From Betaproteobacteria bacterium (GTDB lineage Bacteria; Pseudomonadota; Gammaproteobacteria; Burkholderiales; Usitatibacteraceae), in NCBI GenBank assembly GCA_016720855.1, contig JADKJU010000003.1:186001-250000 (forward strand): a stretch of DNA of 64,000 bases. Direction: 5' to 3'. Position numbers and translations under genes: made by a program. Each line of letters starts with the position of its first letter. Position 1 is the first letter of the stretch. Shown here in pieces: positions 34,373-42,943 of this stretch. The notes under the pieces are model-generated. The model worked only from the letters and a program-made list of their open reading frames with translations. It made no database searches and had not been told where the DNA came from.

Positions 34373-37033
34373 TCATCGCTCCGGGTAGAGGACGCCCGCG
34401 CGGATCAGCGCCTTCTCCATCTCGACGGCCACGAACACGACGCACGACAAGGCAAGGCAGATCGCCAGTTCGTCCGCCGAAAGCGGCTTGGTGTGGAAGA
34501 TACCGTTGAGCCACGGCACGTAGATCACCGCGAGCTGCAGCAGCACGGTGAAGACGATCGTCCCGGCAAGGGGCAGGTTCGAGCCGAGCCCCAGGGCAAA
34601 CAGGGATTCGCGTTCGGAGCGCAAGGCCAGGGCCAGGCCGAGCTGCGAAAGCGAGAGCACGGTGAACACCATGGTCTGCCAATGTCCGTGGCCGGTGGTG
34701 AAGGCCCAGGCCTGGACGGCGATGCAGACGCCGCCCAGCAGCAATCCGACCCAGGCAATGTGCTGCCACATGCCGCGAGCGAACACGCTTTCGTTCGGCG
34801 GGCGCGGCGGGCGCCGCATGAGCCCGGGCTCGCCCGGCTCCATCGCAAGCGCCAGGCCCGGCAGCCCGTCGGTCACGAGATTCACCCAGAGGATATGGAT
34901 CGGCAGCAAGGGGATCGGCAGGCCCAGGAATGGCGCCAGGAAGATCGTCCAGATCTCGCCCATGTTCCCGGTCAGCGCGTACTTGATGAACTTGCGGACG
35001 TTGTCGTAGATGCGCCGCCCTTCGCGCACGGCAGCGACGATGGTCGCGAAGTTGTCGTCCAGGAGAACGAGGTGCGAGGCCTCGCGCGCCACGTCGGTTC
35101 CCGACCGGCCCATCGAGACGCCGACATCCGCGCGGTTGAGCGCAGGCGCATCGTTCACGCCGTCCCCGGTCATCGCGACGATCTCGCCCCTGGCCTGCAA
35201 CGCCTCGACGATGCGGATCTTCTGCTCCGGATTCACGCGCGCGTAGACCGCCGTCCGCCCTGCCGCATCGCGCAGCTCGTCCTGCGAGAGCCCGGAGAGC
35301 TCCACGCCGTCCATCACGGTCTCGCCCACGCCCAGGATGCCCAGCCGGGTGGCAATGGCCCGCGCGGTGACGGGGTGATCGCCGGTGATCATGACCGGCA
35401 CAATGCCGGCAGACACGCACTCGGCGACCGCGGCGGCAGCCTCCTCGCGCGGCGGGTCGATGAGCCCCACGAGCCCGAGCAGCATCAGGTCGGTCTCGAT
35501 CGCATCCGCGTCGTCACCACCGGGAAGGCCATGCCATCGGCGCGACGCCAGCGCGAGTACTCGCAGGCCGTCGGCCGCCATCCGGCCGGCCTGCGCCAGC
35601 ACGGACGGTGCATCGATCGCCGCCTCCCCATCCGACGTCGCGATTCGCGAGCAACGGTCGACCACGGATTCGGGGGCTCCCTTCGTGAAGGCGACGTGGC
35701 CTTCCCCGACGCGGTGCACGGTGGTCATGCGCTTGCGATCGGAGTCGAAAGGCAGCTCCATGACGCGAGGCCACGCAGCCGCGAGTTGCGCCTTGACGTA
35801 CCCCGCGTCGCGTGCGGCCGCGTACAGGGCGGTTTCGGTGGGATCTCCCTGCAGCTCCCCTTCGGCACCTTCCCCGGCATCGTTGCAAAGCGCGATCGCG
35901 CGCGCGAGTTGCGCCCACGGCTCGCCCTCGGGGACCTGACCGTCCGGACCCGCGTGCGCAACGCCGGACCAGAGCCTCGCCACGCACATCCGGTTCTGCG
36001 TGAGGGTTCCGGTCTTGTCCGTGCAGATGTAGGTCACGGAACCCAGCGCCTCGACCGCGGGCAGACGGCGCACCAGGGCGTTTCGCCGCGCCATCTTGCC
36101 TGCGCCCATCGCCAGCGCCACGGTGATGACCGCCGGCAACGCCTCGGGAATGGCCGCCACCGCCAGGCTCACCGCCGTGAGAAACATGAGTGCCATCGGC
36201 TCGCCGCGAAACAGCCCCGCCACGAAGACGATGGCGCAGATCCCCAGCGCGGCGATCGCAAGTCGCTTGCCGAAGTGCGCAAGCCGGCGCTGCAAGGGAG
36301 TCTGCCCTTCGCCCGCCGACTGGATGAGCGCGGCAATGCGGCCCAGCTCGGTCGCCATGCCGGTGGCCGCAACGATGCCGCGTCCACGCCCATACGTGAC
36401 CACCGTGCCCTTGTAGGCCATGTTCGTGCGGTCGCCCAGGGCGGCGGCGGCCGACTCCACCGGCAGCACCTGCTTTTCCACCGGAAGGGACTCGCCCGTG
36501 AGCGCGGCCTCCTGCACCTTCAGGCGCGCCGACTCGACCAGGCGCAAGTCGGCGGGAACGATATTGCCCGCTTCCAGAAGCACGACGTCGCCGGGCACCA
36601 GCTCGCGCGCCGCAACATCCACCATCTCTCCATTGCGCAGGACGCGAGCGTGGGGCGCACCCAGCCTGCGCAGCGCCGCCATCGTCTGCTCCGCGCGGTA
36701 TTCCTGGACAAAGCCGATCACCGCGTTGAGCACCACGATGACCACGATGGCGATGGAATCCTGCGGCTCGCCCACCACACCGGCCACGGCCGCCGCCGCG
36801 AGCAGCACGACGATCATGAAGTCGGTGAACTGCCCGGCGAACATCCGCCAAGGGGAGCGGCGCTCGCCCTGCGCGAGCTCGTTGGCGCCGTGCTGATCGA
36901 GCCGCTTTCCGACCTCGCCGCGCGAAAGTCCGGTCGCCGGCACCGTGGCGAGTCGGGTTGCGACTTCCGCAACGTCCAGGCGATGCCAGTCGGACGACGG
37001 GACGGCGGCAGGGCGATCACCGCTGGAGTCCAT
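34373..37033 (-). CDS. P2A-type cation-transporting ATPase (calcium-type)
   Basis: 886 aa. Cation-ATPase N-terminal domain, actuator TGES, PEALP in helix 4 (calcium/manganese-type site), phosphorylation motif DKTGTLTQN (about residue 330), then KGAPESVV in the nucleotide domain and MTGDGVNDAPALNRADVG. C-terminal helices include NLVTDGLPGLALAMEP, found in SERCA-like pumps. It probably exports Ca2+ or Mn2+ from the cytoplasm; Na+ or K+ cannot be excluded. A palindromic TTGAC-N4-GTCAC site lies 58-71 bp upstream of its start. Confidence 0.92.
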   Translation of the reverse strand: MDSSGDRPAAVPSSDWHRLDVAEVATRLATVPATGLSRGEVGKRLDQHGANELAQGERRSPWRMFAGQFTDFMIVVLLAAAAVAGVVGEPQDSIAIVVIVVLNAVIGFVQEYRAEQTMAALRRLGAPHARVLRNGEMVDVAARELVPGDVVLLEAGNIVPADLRLVESARLKVQEAALTGESLPVEKQVLPVESAAAALGDRTNMAYKGTVVTYGRGRGIVAATGMATELGRIAALIQSAGEGQTPLQRRLAHFGKRLAIAALGICAIVFVAGLFRGEPMALMFLTAVSLAVAAIPEALPAVITVALAMGAGKMARRNALVRRLPAVEALGSVTYICTDKTGTLTQNRMCVARLWSGVAHAGPDGQVPEGEPWAQLARAIALCNDAGEGAEGELQGDPTETALYAAARDAGYVKAQLAAAWPRVMELPFDSDRKRMTTVHRVGEGHVAFTKGAPESVVDRCSRIATSDGEAAIDAPSVLAQAGRMAADGLRVLALASRRWHGLPGGDDADAIETDLMLLGLVGLIDPPREEAAAAVAECVSAGIVPVMITGDHPVTARAIATRLGILGVGETVMDGVELSGLSQDELRDAAGRTAVYARVNPEQKIRIVEALQARGEIVAMTGDGVNDAPALNRADVGVSMGRSGTDVAREASHLVLLDDNFATIVAAVREGRRIYDNVRKFIKYALTGNMGEIWTIFLAPFLGLPIPLLPIHILWVNLVTDGLPGLALAMEPGEPGLMRRPPRPPNESVFARGMWQHIAWVGLLLGGVCIAVQAWAFTTGHGHWQTMVFTVLSLSQLGLALALRSERESLFALGLGSNLPLAGTIVFTVLLQLAVIYVPWLNGIFHTKPLSADELAICLALSCVVFVAVEMEKALIRAGVLYPER

Positions 37034-37090
37034 GGACCATCGTCTCCGGTGAAACGATGCCCCAGCTTGGCACCCCCGGGGGAGCGCGCC

Positions 37091-37104
37091 GTGACCTAGG
37101 TCAA
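37091..37104. promoter_or_regulatory. FNR/CRP-family-like palindrome GTGAC-CTAG-GTCAA
   Basis: Palindromic core TGACCTAGGTCA, 58 bp upstream of the P-type ATPase start and after the glcF stop. The layout TTGAC-N4-GTCAM matches the general form of FNR-type half-sites (TTGAT-N4-ATCAA) and the two sites at 46145-46175. Confidence 0.45.
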
Positions 37105-37123
37105 CTGCGGGGCGCCCACGACC

Positions 37124-38353
37124 CTAGGCCAGGCGTTTGTCGAGCAACTCGATCCAGTGCGACACCGGCTTCGAGGCGCCGGTCTCGATGTGCAGCAGGC
37201 ACCCGATGTTCGAGGTGCATATCGCCGCCGGCTTCCCCGACTCGAGGGCCTTTACCTTGTTGGCGAGGAGCTGCCCGGAGAGCTCGTGCTGGAGTATCGA
37301 GTACGTGCCGGCCGAGCCGCAGCAGACGTGCGCATCGGGCACCGGGGTGAGCGTGAAGCCGGCCTCGCGCAGGATCGATTCCACGATGCCCTTCTGCTTG
37401 AGCCCGTGCTGCAGGCTGCAGGGGGCGTGGTAGGCGACGGGTTCGGCCACGGACGCCTTTCCCGCAAGGAGCCTCACAAGCGCTTCCCGCTCGGCGGCAA
37501 CCACCTGCCCCACGTCCCTTGCGAGTTCGGTCACGCGCGCCGCCTTCTTCGCATAGGCCGGATCGTTCGCGAGCAGGTGGCCATAGTCCTGCACCATGGT
37601 GCCGCAACCGCTCGCGGTGACGACGATCGCTTCCGCCCCGGCTTCGAGGTGCGGCCACCACGCGTCCACTTGCCGGCGCATCCGGTCGAGCGCGGCATCC
37701 TGCGCGTTGAGGTGGAACTCGATCGCCCCGCAGCAACCCGCCTGCGGGACGCGGACGAGCGATATGCCCAGCCTGTCGAGCACCCGCGCCGTTGCGGCAT
37801 TGATGTCGGGCGCAAGCGCGGGCTGCACGCAGCCGTCGAGAACGATCATCGTCCGCGAATGGCGCGCGGCCGGCCAGGCGCCCGCCTCGCGCTTCGGCGG
37901 CACTTGTTTCGCGAGCGCCAGCGGAAGCAATGGCCGGACGACGCGGCCCAGGGCCACGCCAAGGGAAAAGAGCGGCCCGGAAAGGAACGCGAAGCGGAGC
38001 AGGCGCCGGAACGCGCGGTCGGCGAGTCCGCGCGGCACCTTCTTCCCGATCACCTCGCGCCCGATGTCCACGAGCCGGCCGTACTGCACGCCCGAGGGGC
38101 ACGTGGTCTCGCAGGCGCGACAGGTAAGGCAGCGGTCGAGATGCACCTGCGTGCGCATGGTGACCGGCGCGCCCTCGAAGGCCTGCTTCATGAGGTAGAT
38201 GCGCCCGCGCGGACTGTCGAGCTCGTCGCCAAGCAGGTTGTAGGTGGGACACGTGGCGAGACAGAAGCCGCAGTGCACGCACTTGCGCAGGATCGCGTCG
38301 GCTTCGATGCCCTCGGGCGTGTCCTTGATCCAGTCGGCGAGGTTGGTTTGCAT
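37124..38353 (-). CDS. glcF: Glycolate oxidase iron-sulfur subunit
   Basis: 409 aa. Two 4Fe-4S motifs near the N-terminus: CVHCGFCLATCPTYNLLGDE and CLTCRACETTCPSGVQYG. Two CCG domains follow (PQAGCCGAIEFH around residue 205; VCCGSAG near residue 340). It passes electrons from the flavin subunits GlcD/GlcE to the respiratory chain. It lies 9 bp after glcE and is last of a glcD-glcD2-glcE-glcF operon on this strand. Confidence 0.95.
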   Translation of the reverse strand: MQTNLADWIKDTPEGIEADAILRKCVHCGFCLATCPTYNLLGDELDSPRGRIYLMKQAFEGAPVTMRTQVHLDRCLTCRACETTCPSGVQYGRLVDIGREVIGKKVPRGLADRAFRRLLRFAFLSGPLFSLGVALGRVVRPLLPLALAKQVPPKREAGAWPAARHSRTMIVLDGCVQPALAPDINAATARVLDRLGISLVRVPQAGCCGAIEFHLNAQDAALDRMRRQVDAWWPHLEAGAEAIVVTASGCGTMVQDYGHLLANDPAYAKKAARVTELARDVGQVVAAEREALVRLLAGKASVAEPVAYHAPCSLQHGLKQKGIVESILREAGFTLTPVPDAHVCCGSAGTYSILQHELSGQLLANKVKALESGKPAAICTSNIGCLLHIETGASKPVSHWIELLDKRLA

Positions 38354-38362
38354 CGCGGTCGG

Positions 38363-39421
38363 TCAGAAGTTGTCCATGCGGCCGGGATTGAGAATGCCGG
38401 CGGGATCGAAAGCCTCCTTGAGGCGCCGGTGGATCTTGGCAATGGCGGGCGCCAGCGGATGGAAAACGCCGGCGCCGCGGTCGCCGCCCCGGAAGAGCGT
38501 CGCGTGCCCCTTCGCCGTCGCGGCCGCCTCGCGTGCCCGGGCCGGGTCGAGCGCGCCGCTCACCCAGCGCTCGCCACCGCCCCACTCGATGAGTTGCGGG
38601 TGGGCGAGCGCCATGGGCGCCGCGGTCTGCGCGACCGACAGGCGCCACAGGGGCCGATCGGCTGCGAAGAACGGCAGGCGCTGCTCGCGCAGGCCCTCCC
38701 ACCAGGCCGAGCCCTCGGCGACCTCCGCTCCCCCCAGCTTAGCTCTCGCGGCGGACACCGCGCTTGCCGCGCCGGAGAGACGAAGGCGCAGCACGCCCGC
38801 CTCCCACGCCGTCGCGGACAGCGGCAGCGGCTGGCCGGCCCAGCGGTTCACCGTCTCGAGCATCTGCGCCTCGTCCATCTCGAAGGCGAGAGTGACTTCC
38901 GCCGGTGGCCTCGGCAGCACCTTGAAGGAAAGCTCCGTGAGGATTCCCAGCGTGCCGAGCGCGCCGGCCATGAGCCGGGAGACATCGTACCCCGCGACGT
39001 TCTTGATGACTCGCCCGCCGAACGAGAGATCCTCACCCTTCCCGTTCACGATGCGCGCGCCGAGAACGAAGTCGCGCACGGCGCCCGTGTACGGCCGGCG
39101 CGGTCCCGAGAAATTGCAGGCGACGGTGCCACCGATGGTCGCGGCCTCCCCGAAGCGAGGCGGCTCGAACGGAAGCATCTGCCCCTCGGCCGCGAGCGTC
39201 GGATCGACATCCGCGAGACGCGTCCCCGCTTTCACGGTAAGCACCAGCTCCCTCGGCTCGTAGGCGATGATTCCCGCGTAGCCCGCCACGTCCGCCGGAT
39301 CGCCCTCGATCCGCGCGCCGTAGAAGTCCTTCGTGCCGCCGCCGCGAATGCGAAGCGGCGCCTTGCGCGCGGCGTGATCCTTGACCCGGTCGGCGAGGTC
39401 TCGAATGAAGTTGTCGGTCAT
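38363..39421 (-). CDS. glcE: Glycolate oxidase FAD-binding subunit
   Basis: 352 aa. FAD-binding type 4 fold: RIRGGGTKDFYG, then GTRLADVDPTLAAEGQMLPF, ATIGGTVACNFSGPRRPYTG and GRVIKNVAGYDVSRLMAGAL. It is shorter than GlcD and lacks the large C-terminal oxidase domain, as in other GlcE proteins. It starts 27 bp after the glcD2 stop, ends 9 bp before glcF. Confidence 0.95.
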   Translation of the reverse strand: MTDNFIRDLADRVKDHAARKAPLRIRGGGTKDFYGARIEGDPADVAGYAGIIAYEPRELVLTVKAGTRLADVDPTLAAEGQMLPFEPPRFGEAATIGGTVACNFSGPRRPYTGAVRDFVLGARIVNGKGEDLSFGGRVIKNVAGYDVSRLMAGALGTLGILTELSFKVLPRPPAEVTLAFEMDEAQMLETVNRWAGQPLPLSATAWEAGVLRLRLSGAASAVSAARAKLGGAEVAEGSAWWEGLREQRLPFFAADRPLWRLSVAQTAAPMALAHPQLIEWGGGERWVSGALDPARAREAAATAKGHATLFRGGDRGAGVFHPLAPAIAKIHRRLKEAFDPAGILNPGRMDNF

Positions 39422-39448
39422 GGGCAGGTCAGGATCAGTCCCTGTTGT

Positions 39449-40921
39449 TCAGAATCGGGGGATGTCGGGGCGCGGAAGGCGGCCGCCGCTCACGTGCAGG
39501 CCGCCCCATTCGGCGCAGCGCTTGAGTGTGGGGACCGCCTTGCCGGGGTTGAGGATGCCCGCGGGGTCGAAGGCGCGCTTCACGTCGTGGAAGGCGGCAA
39601 TCTCCCCGTCGCGGAACTGGAGGCACATCTGCTTGAGTTTCTCGATGCCGACCCCGTGCTCGCCGGTGATGGTTCCTCCGTGGTCGATGCACAGCTCCAG
39701 GATCTTTCCACCCAGCTCCTCGCTGCGCTCGAGCTCTCCCGCCTTCGCGGAGTCGTAGAAGATGCACGGGTGCATGTTGCCGTCGCCCGCGTGAAAGACG
39801 TTGCCGATCACCAGCCCGTACTCGCGCCCCAGCGCGTAGATGCTCTCGAGCACCTCGGGCAGCGCGCGCCGCGGGATCGTGCCGTCCATCGTGTAGTAGT
39901 CCGGCATCACCGTCGCGAGCGCGGCGAAAGCCCCCTTGCGCGACTTCCACAGGTTCGCCCGCTCCTCGCTGCTCTTCGCCACCCGCACCTGCGTGGCGTG
40001 GCAGGACGCGAGAATTACCTGCACCGCCGCCAGCATCTCCGCCGTCTCCTCGGCGCCGCCGTCCACCTCCACGAGCAGCAGCGCCTCGGCCTTGGGAAGG
40101 CCGAGCGACATGTAGCGCTCGCAGGCATCGATCACGACGCGGTCCATCATCTCGATCGCCGCGGGAATCACGCCCGCCCCGATGATGGCGCCCACGGCCT
40201 CCGCGCCGGCCTTCACGGTATCGAACGCGGCCAGCATCGTCTCCGTGGCTTCGGGCTGCGGCAGCAGGCGAAGCGTGGCTTGCGTGACGATGCCGAGATT
40301 GCCTTCGCTGCCGTTCAGGAGCGCGAGAAAATCGTAGCCGGGCGCGTCCAGCGATTCACCGCCCACCTCGAGCAGCTCGCCTTCGCCGTCGATGACGCGA
40401 AGGCCCGTCACGTTGTGGACCGTGAGCCCGTACTTGAGGCAATGCACGCCGCCGGCATTCTCGGCCACGTTTCCGCCGATTGAGGAAACGACCTGGCTCG
40501 AGGGGTCGGGCGCGAAGTAGAGACCGGCGGGAGCCGCCGCCTCCGTCACCTGCGCGTTGGGCACGCCAGGCTCCACCGTGGCGAGGCGCGCGGCGGCATC
40601 GATCGCCACGATCCGGCGCATGCGCGTGAGGACGAGCATCACGCCATCCGCACGGGGCGTCGCGCCGCCGGAAATGCCCGTTCCGGCGCCGCGCGTCACC
40701 ACCGGCACCCCGAGGCGCCCCAGCGCGCGGACGATCTCGCGCACCTGCCCCTCGGAATCGGGAAGCACGGCGGCCATCGGCATCTCGCGCTTCTGGATGT
40801 AGGCATCCATCTCGAAGGCGGCAAGCCGCTCTCGCTCCGCGATCACGCTGACAGGCGGGCGCACGGCCGCGAGCGCCGCAAGAGCGTCGGCACGGGCGTC
40901 GGTGCGGACGGAGGCGCTCAT
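39449..40921 (-). CDS. FAD-linked oxidase, second GlcD paralogue
   Basis: 490 aa. FAD_binding_4 domain with VTRGAGTGISGGATP and SSIGGNVAENAGGVHCLKYG; C-terminal oxidase domain with FHAGDGNMHPCIFYD and GGTITGEHGVGIEKLKQM. It is closely related to the next gene upstream (many identical blocks, same length), so it arose by tandem duplication and divergence; it may take D-lactate, glycolate or another 2-hydroxyacid. The ATG at 40921 overlaps the previous stop by one base (TGATG), and the in-frame extension to 41098 is shadow. Confidence 0.92.
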   Translation of the reverse strand: MSASVRTDARADALAALAAVRPPVSVIAERERLAAFEMDAYIQKREMPMAAVLPDSEGQVREIVRALGRLGVPVVTRGAGTGISGGATPRADGVMLVLTRMRRIVAIDAAARLATVEPGVPNAQVTEAAAPAGLYFAPDPSSQVVSSIGGNVAENAGGVHCLKYGLTVHNVTGLRVIDGEGELLEVGGESLDAPGYDFLALLNGSEGNLGIVTQATLRLLPQPEATETMLAAFDTVKAGAEAVGAIIGAGVIPAAIEMMDRVVIDACERYMSLGLPKAEALLLVEVDGGAEETAEMLAAVQVILASCHATQVRVAKSSEERANLWKSRKGAFAALATVMPDYYTMDGTIPRRALPEVLESIYALGREYGLVIGNVFHAGDGNMHPCIFYDSAKAGELERSEELGGKILELCIDHGGTITGEHGVGIEKLKQMCLQFRDGEIAAFHDVKRAFDPAGILNPGKAVPTLKRCAEWGGLHVSGGRLPRPDIPRF

Positions 40922-42408
40922 CAGAAGCGCGGCAGGTCGGGAAACGGAAGCTGGCCGCGGCTCACGCGCATCGCGCCGTAATCGGCGCAGCGGTTCAGCG
41001 TCGGCACGCCCTTGCCCGGGTTGAGGAGCCCCAGGGGGTCGAACGCGCCCTTTACCGCGTGGAACTGCGCCAGTTCCGTCGGCTTGAACTGGATGCACAT
41101 CTGCCTGATCTTCTCGACGCCGACACCATGCTCGCCGGTGATGGTGCCGCCCACCTCGATGCTGAGCTCGAGGATGTCACCCGCGAACTCCTCCGTCTTC
41201 TCGAATTCGCCCGGCACGTTGGCGTCGTAAAGGATCAGCGGATGGAGGTTGCCGTCGCCGGCATGAAAGACGTTGGCGCAGCGAAGGCCGTAGTGCTTCG
41301 AAAGCTCCCCGATGCGCCGCAGGACCCGCCCCACGGCCCCGCGCGGGATGGAGCCGTCGATGCAGTAGTAGTCCGGCGAGATGCGGCCAACGGCGGGAAA
41401 CGCGGCCTTGCGGCCGGACCAGAACTTCAGCCGCTCCTCCTCGCTCCTCGACACGGCGAAGCGCGTGCAGCCCGCCCGGCGCATCACCTCGGTGATCTTG
41501 CCGATCTCCTCGGCGACTTCCTCGGGCGTGCCGTCCGATTCGCACAGCAGGATCGCCTCGGCATCCAGGTCGTAGCCGGCGTGCACGTAATCCTCGACGG
41601 CGGCAGTGGCCAGCTTGTCCATCATCTCGAGGCCGGCCGGCACGATGCCCGCGCCGATCACCGCCGCCACCGCCTCGCCGGCCGCCTCGACATTGGCGAA
41701 GGATGCCATGACGACCTGCGCCACCTGCGGCTTCGGCAGCAGCTTGACCGTGACCTCGGTGAGCAGCGCGAGGAGCCCTTCCGAGCCGGTCATCACTGCC
41801 AGCAGGTCGTACCCCGCGGCGTCGAGGGCATCGGACCCCAGCTCGATCGCCTCGCCCTCGATGGTGAGCGCGCGCACTTTCTGGATGTTGTGCACGGTCA
41901 GGCCGTACTTCAGGCAGTGCACGCCGCCCGAGTTCTCCGCCACGTTGCCGCCGATGGAGCAGGCGATCTGACTGGAGGGATCCGGTGCGTAGTACAGGCC
42001 GAGCGGGGCCGCCGCTTCCGTGATCTGCGCATTCCTCACGCCGGGCTGGACGTGCGCCACGCGCGCAAGCGCGTCGATGCCGAGGATCCGGTTGAACTTG
42101 CCCATCGACAGGAGGATCCCGTCGGCCAGCGGCAGCGCGCCGCCGGAAAGCCCTGTCCCCGAGCCGCGCGCCACGACAGGGGTGCCTGTCTCGCGGGCGA
42201 TCCTCAACACCTCGGCGGCCTCGCCCACGGTGCCCGGAAGCACCGCTACGAGCGGCGTCTGGCGGTAGGCCGAGAGTCCGTCGCATTCGTAGGGAAGCAG
42301 ATCCTCGCGTGCCGTAAGCACTGCGTGGGTCGGGAGACGGGCGGACAGCGCGGCCGAAACCGCGTTACGGCGCTCCGCAAGCTCGGCAGGAGGTGGGGTC
42401 GGCGTCAT
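40921..42408 (-). CDS. glcD: Glycolate oxidase subunit GlcD
   Basis: 495 aa. Oxidises glycolate (or D-lactate) to the oxoacid with FAD. VARGSGTGLSGGALPLADG, CSIGGNVAENSGGVHCLKYG, VFHAGDGNLHPLILYD and GEHGVGVEKIRQMC are the family motifs. ECDGLSAYRQTPLVAVLPGT is the usual GlcD N-terminus. Start choice is uncertain: MTPTPPP at 42408 or MRTPPSD at 42429; neither has a visible ribosome-binding site. First gene of the operon, divergent from the DUF456 gene by about 36 bp. Confidence 0.94.
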   Translation of the reverse strand: MTPTPPPAELAERRNAVSAALSARLPTHAVLTAREDLLPYECDGLSAYRQTPLVAVLPGTVGEAAEVLRIARETGTPVVARGSGTGLSGGALPLADGILLSMGKFNRILGIDALARVAHVQPGVRNAQITEAAAPLGLYYAPDPSSQIACSIGGNVAENSGGVHCLKYGLTVHNIQKVRALTIEGEAIELGSDALDAAGYDLLAVMTGSEGLLALLTEVTVKLLPKPQVAQVVMASFANVEAAGEAVAAVIGAGIVPAGLEMMDKLATAAVEDYVHAGYDLDAEAILLCESDGTPEEVAEEIGKITEVMRRAGCTRFAVSRSEEERLKFWSGRKAAFPAVGRISPDYYCIDGSIPRGAVGRVLRRIGELSKHYGLRCANVFHAGDGNLHPLILYDANVPGEFEKTEEFAGDILELSIEVGGTITGEHGVGVEKIRQMCIQFKPTELAQFHAVKGAFDPLGLLNPGKGVPTLNRCADYGAMRVSRGQLPFPDLPRF

Positions 42409-42444
42409 GTCTGAAGGAGGGGTCCGCATACGATAGCATGGGGC

Positions 42445-42933
42445 ATGGATCCCCTCTTTTTCCACGTCATCGCCGCCATTCTGGTCATCGTCGGGCTGGC
42501 CGGGACCGTCATGCCCATCCTGCCCGGCATCGCGTTCGTTTTCGGCGGCCTGCTGCTGTCCGCCTGGGCCGACGGCTTCCAGCGCGTCGGCACCGTGACC
42601 CTCGCGATCCTGGGGATCCTCACTGCCCTCGCGGTTCTCGCAGACTTCGCGGCATCAGCGTTTGGCGCGAAGAAGATGGGCGCCAGTCCCCGGGCCGTGA
42701 TGGGGGCGACGGTCGGAGCCGTCGTGGGGATTTTCTTCGGACTGCCCGGGTTGGTGCTGGGGCCGTTCGTCGGGGCGGTGGTCGGAGAGCTTTCAGCCAA
42801 CCGGCAGTTGCTGCACGCCGGCAGGGCCGGGCTGGGCACCTGGCTCGGACTGCTGCTGGGCTCCATCGCCAAGCTCACCCTCGCCTTCCTGATGGTGGGG
42901 GTCTTCGCGACCTCGTGGCTGCTTGCGGGCTAG
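42445..42933 (+). CDS. DUF456 membrane protein
   Basis: 162 aa, four or five hydrophobic helices. MPILPGIAFVFGGLLLSAWA near residue 23 and GASPRAVMGATVGAVVG, then GPFVGAVVGEL match DUF456. Function unknown. The start is ATG 42445, with a second in-frame-free ATG at 42438 rejected. TACGAT at 42429-42434 could be its -10, giving a very short leader. It shares a tiny divergent region with glcD. Confidence 0.85.
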   Translation: MDPLFFHVIAAILVIVGLAGTVMPILPGIAFVFGGLLLSAWADGFQRVGTVTLAILGILTALAVLADFAASAFGAKKMGASPRAVMGATVGAVVGIFFGLPGLVLGPFVGAVVGELSANRQLLHAGRAGLGTWLGLLLGSIAKLTLAFLMVGVFATSWLLAG

Positions 42934-42943
42934 GCCCGAAACC

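Noticed and set aside
34148..37099. 983-codon plus-strand ORF opposite the P-type ATPase
   Set aside because: Antisense shadow of high-GC3 coding sequence; His/Arg/Asp-rich with no motifs, while the minus strand has complete ATPase motifs.
37157..40483. 1108-codon plus-strand ORF opposite glcF-glcE-glcD2
   Set aside because: Shadow frame; the minus-strand proteins carry all catalytic motifs.
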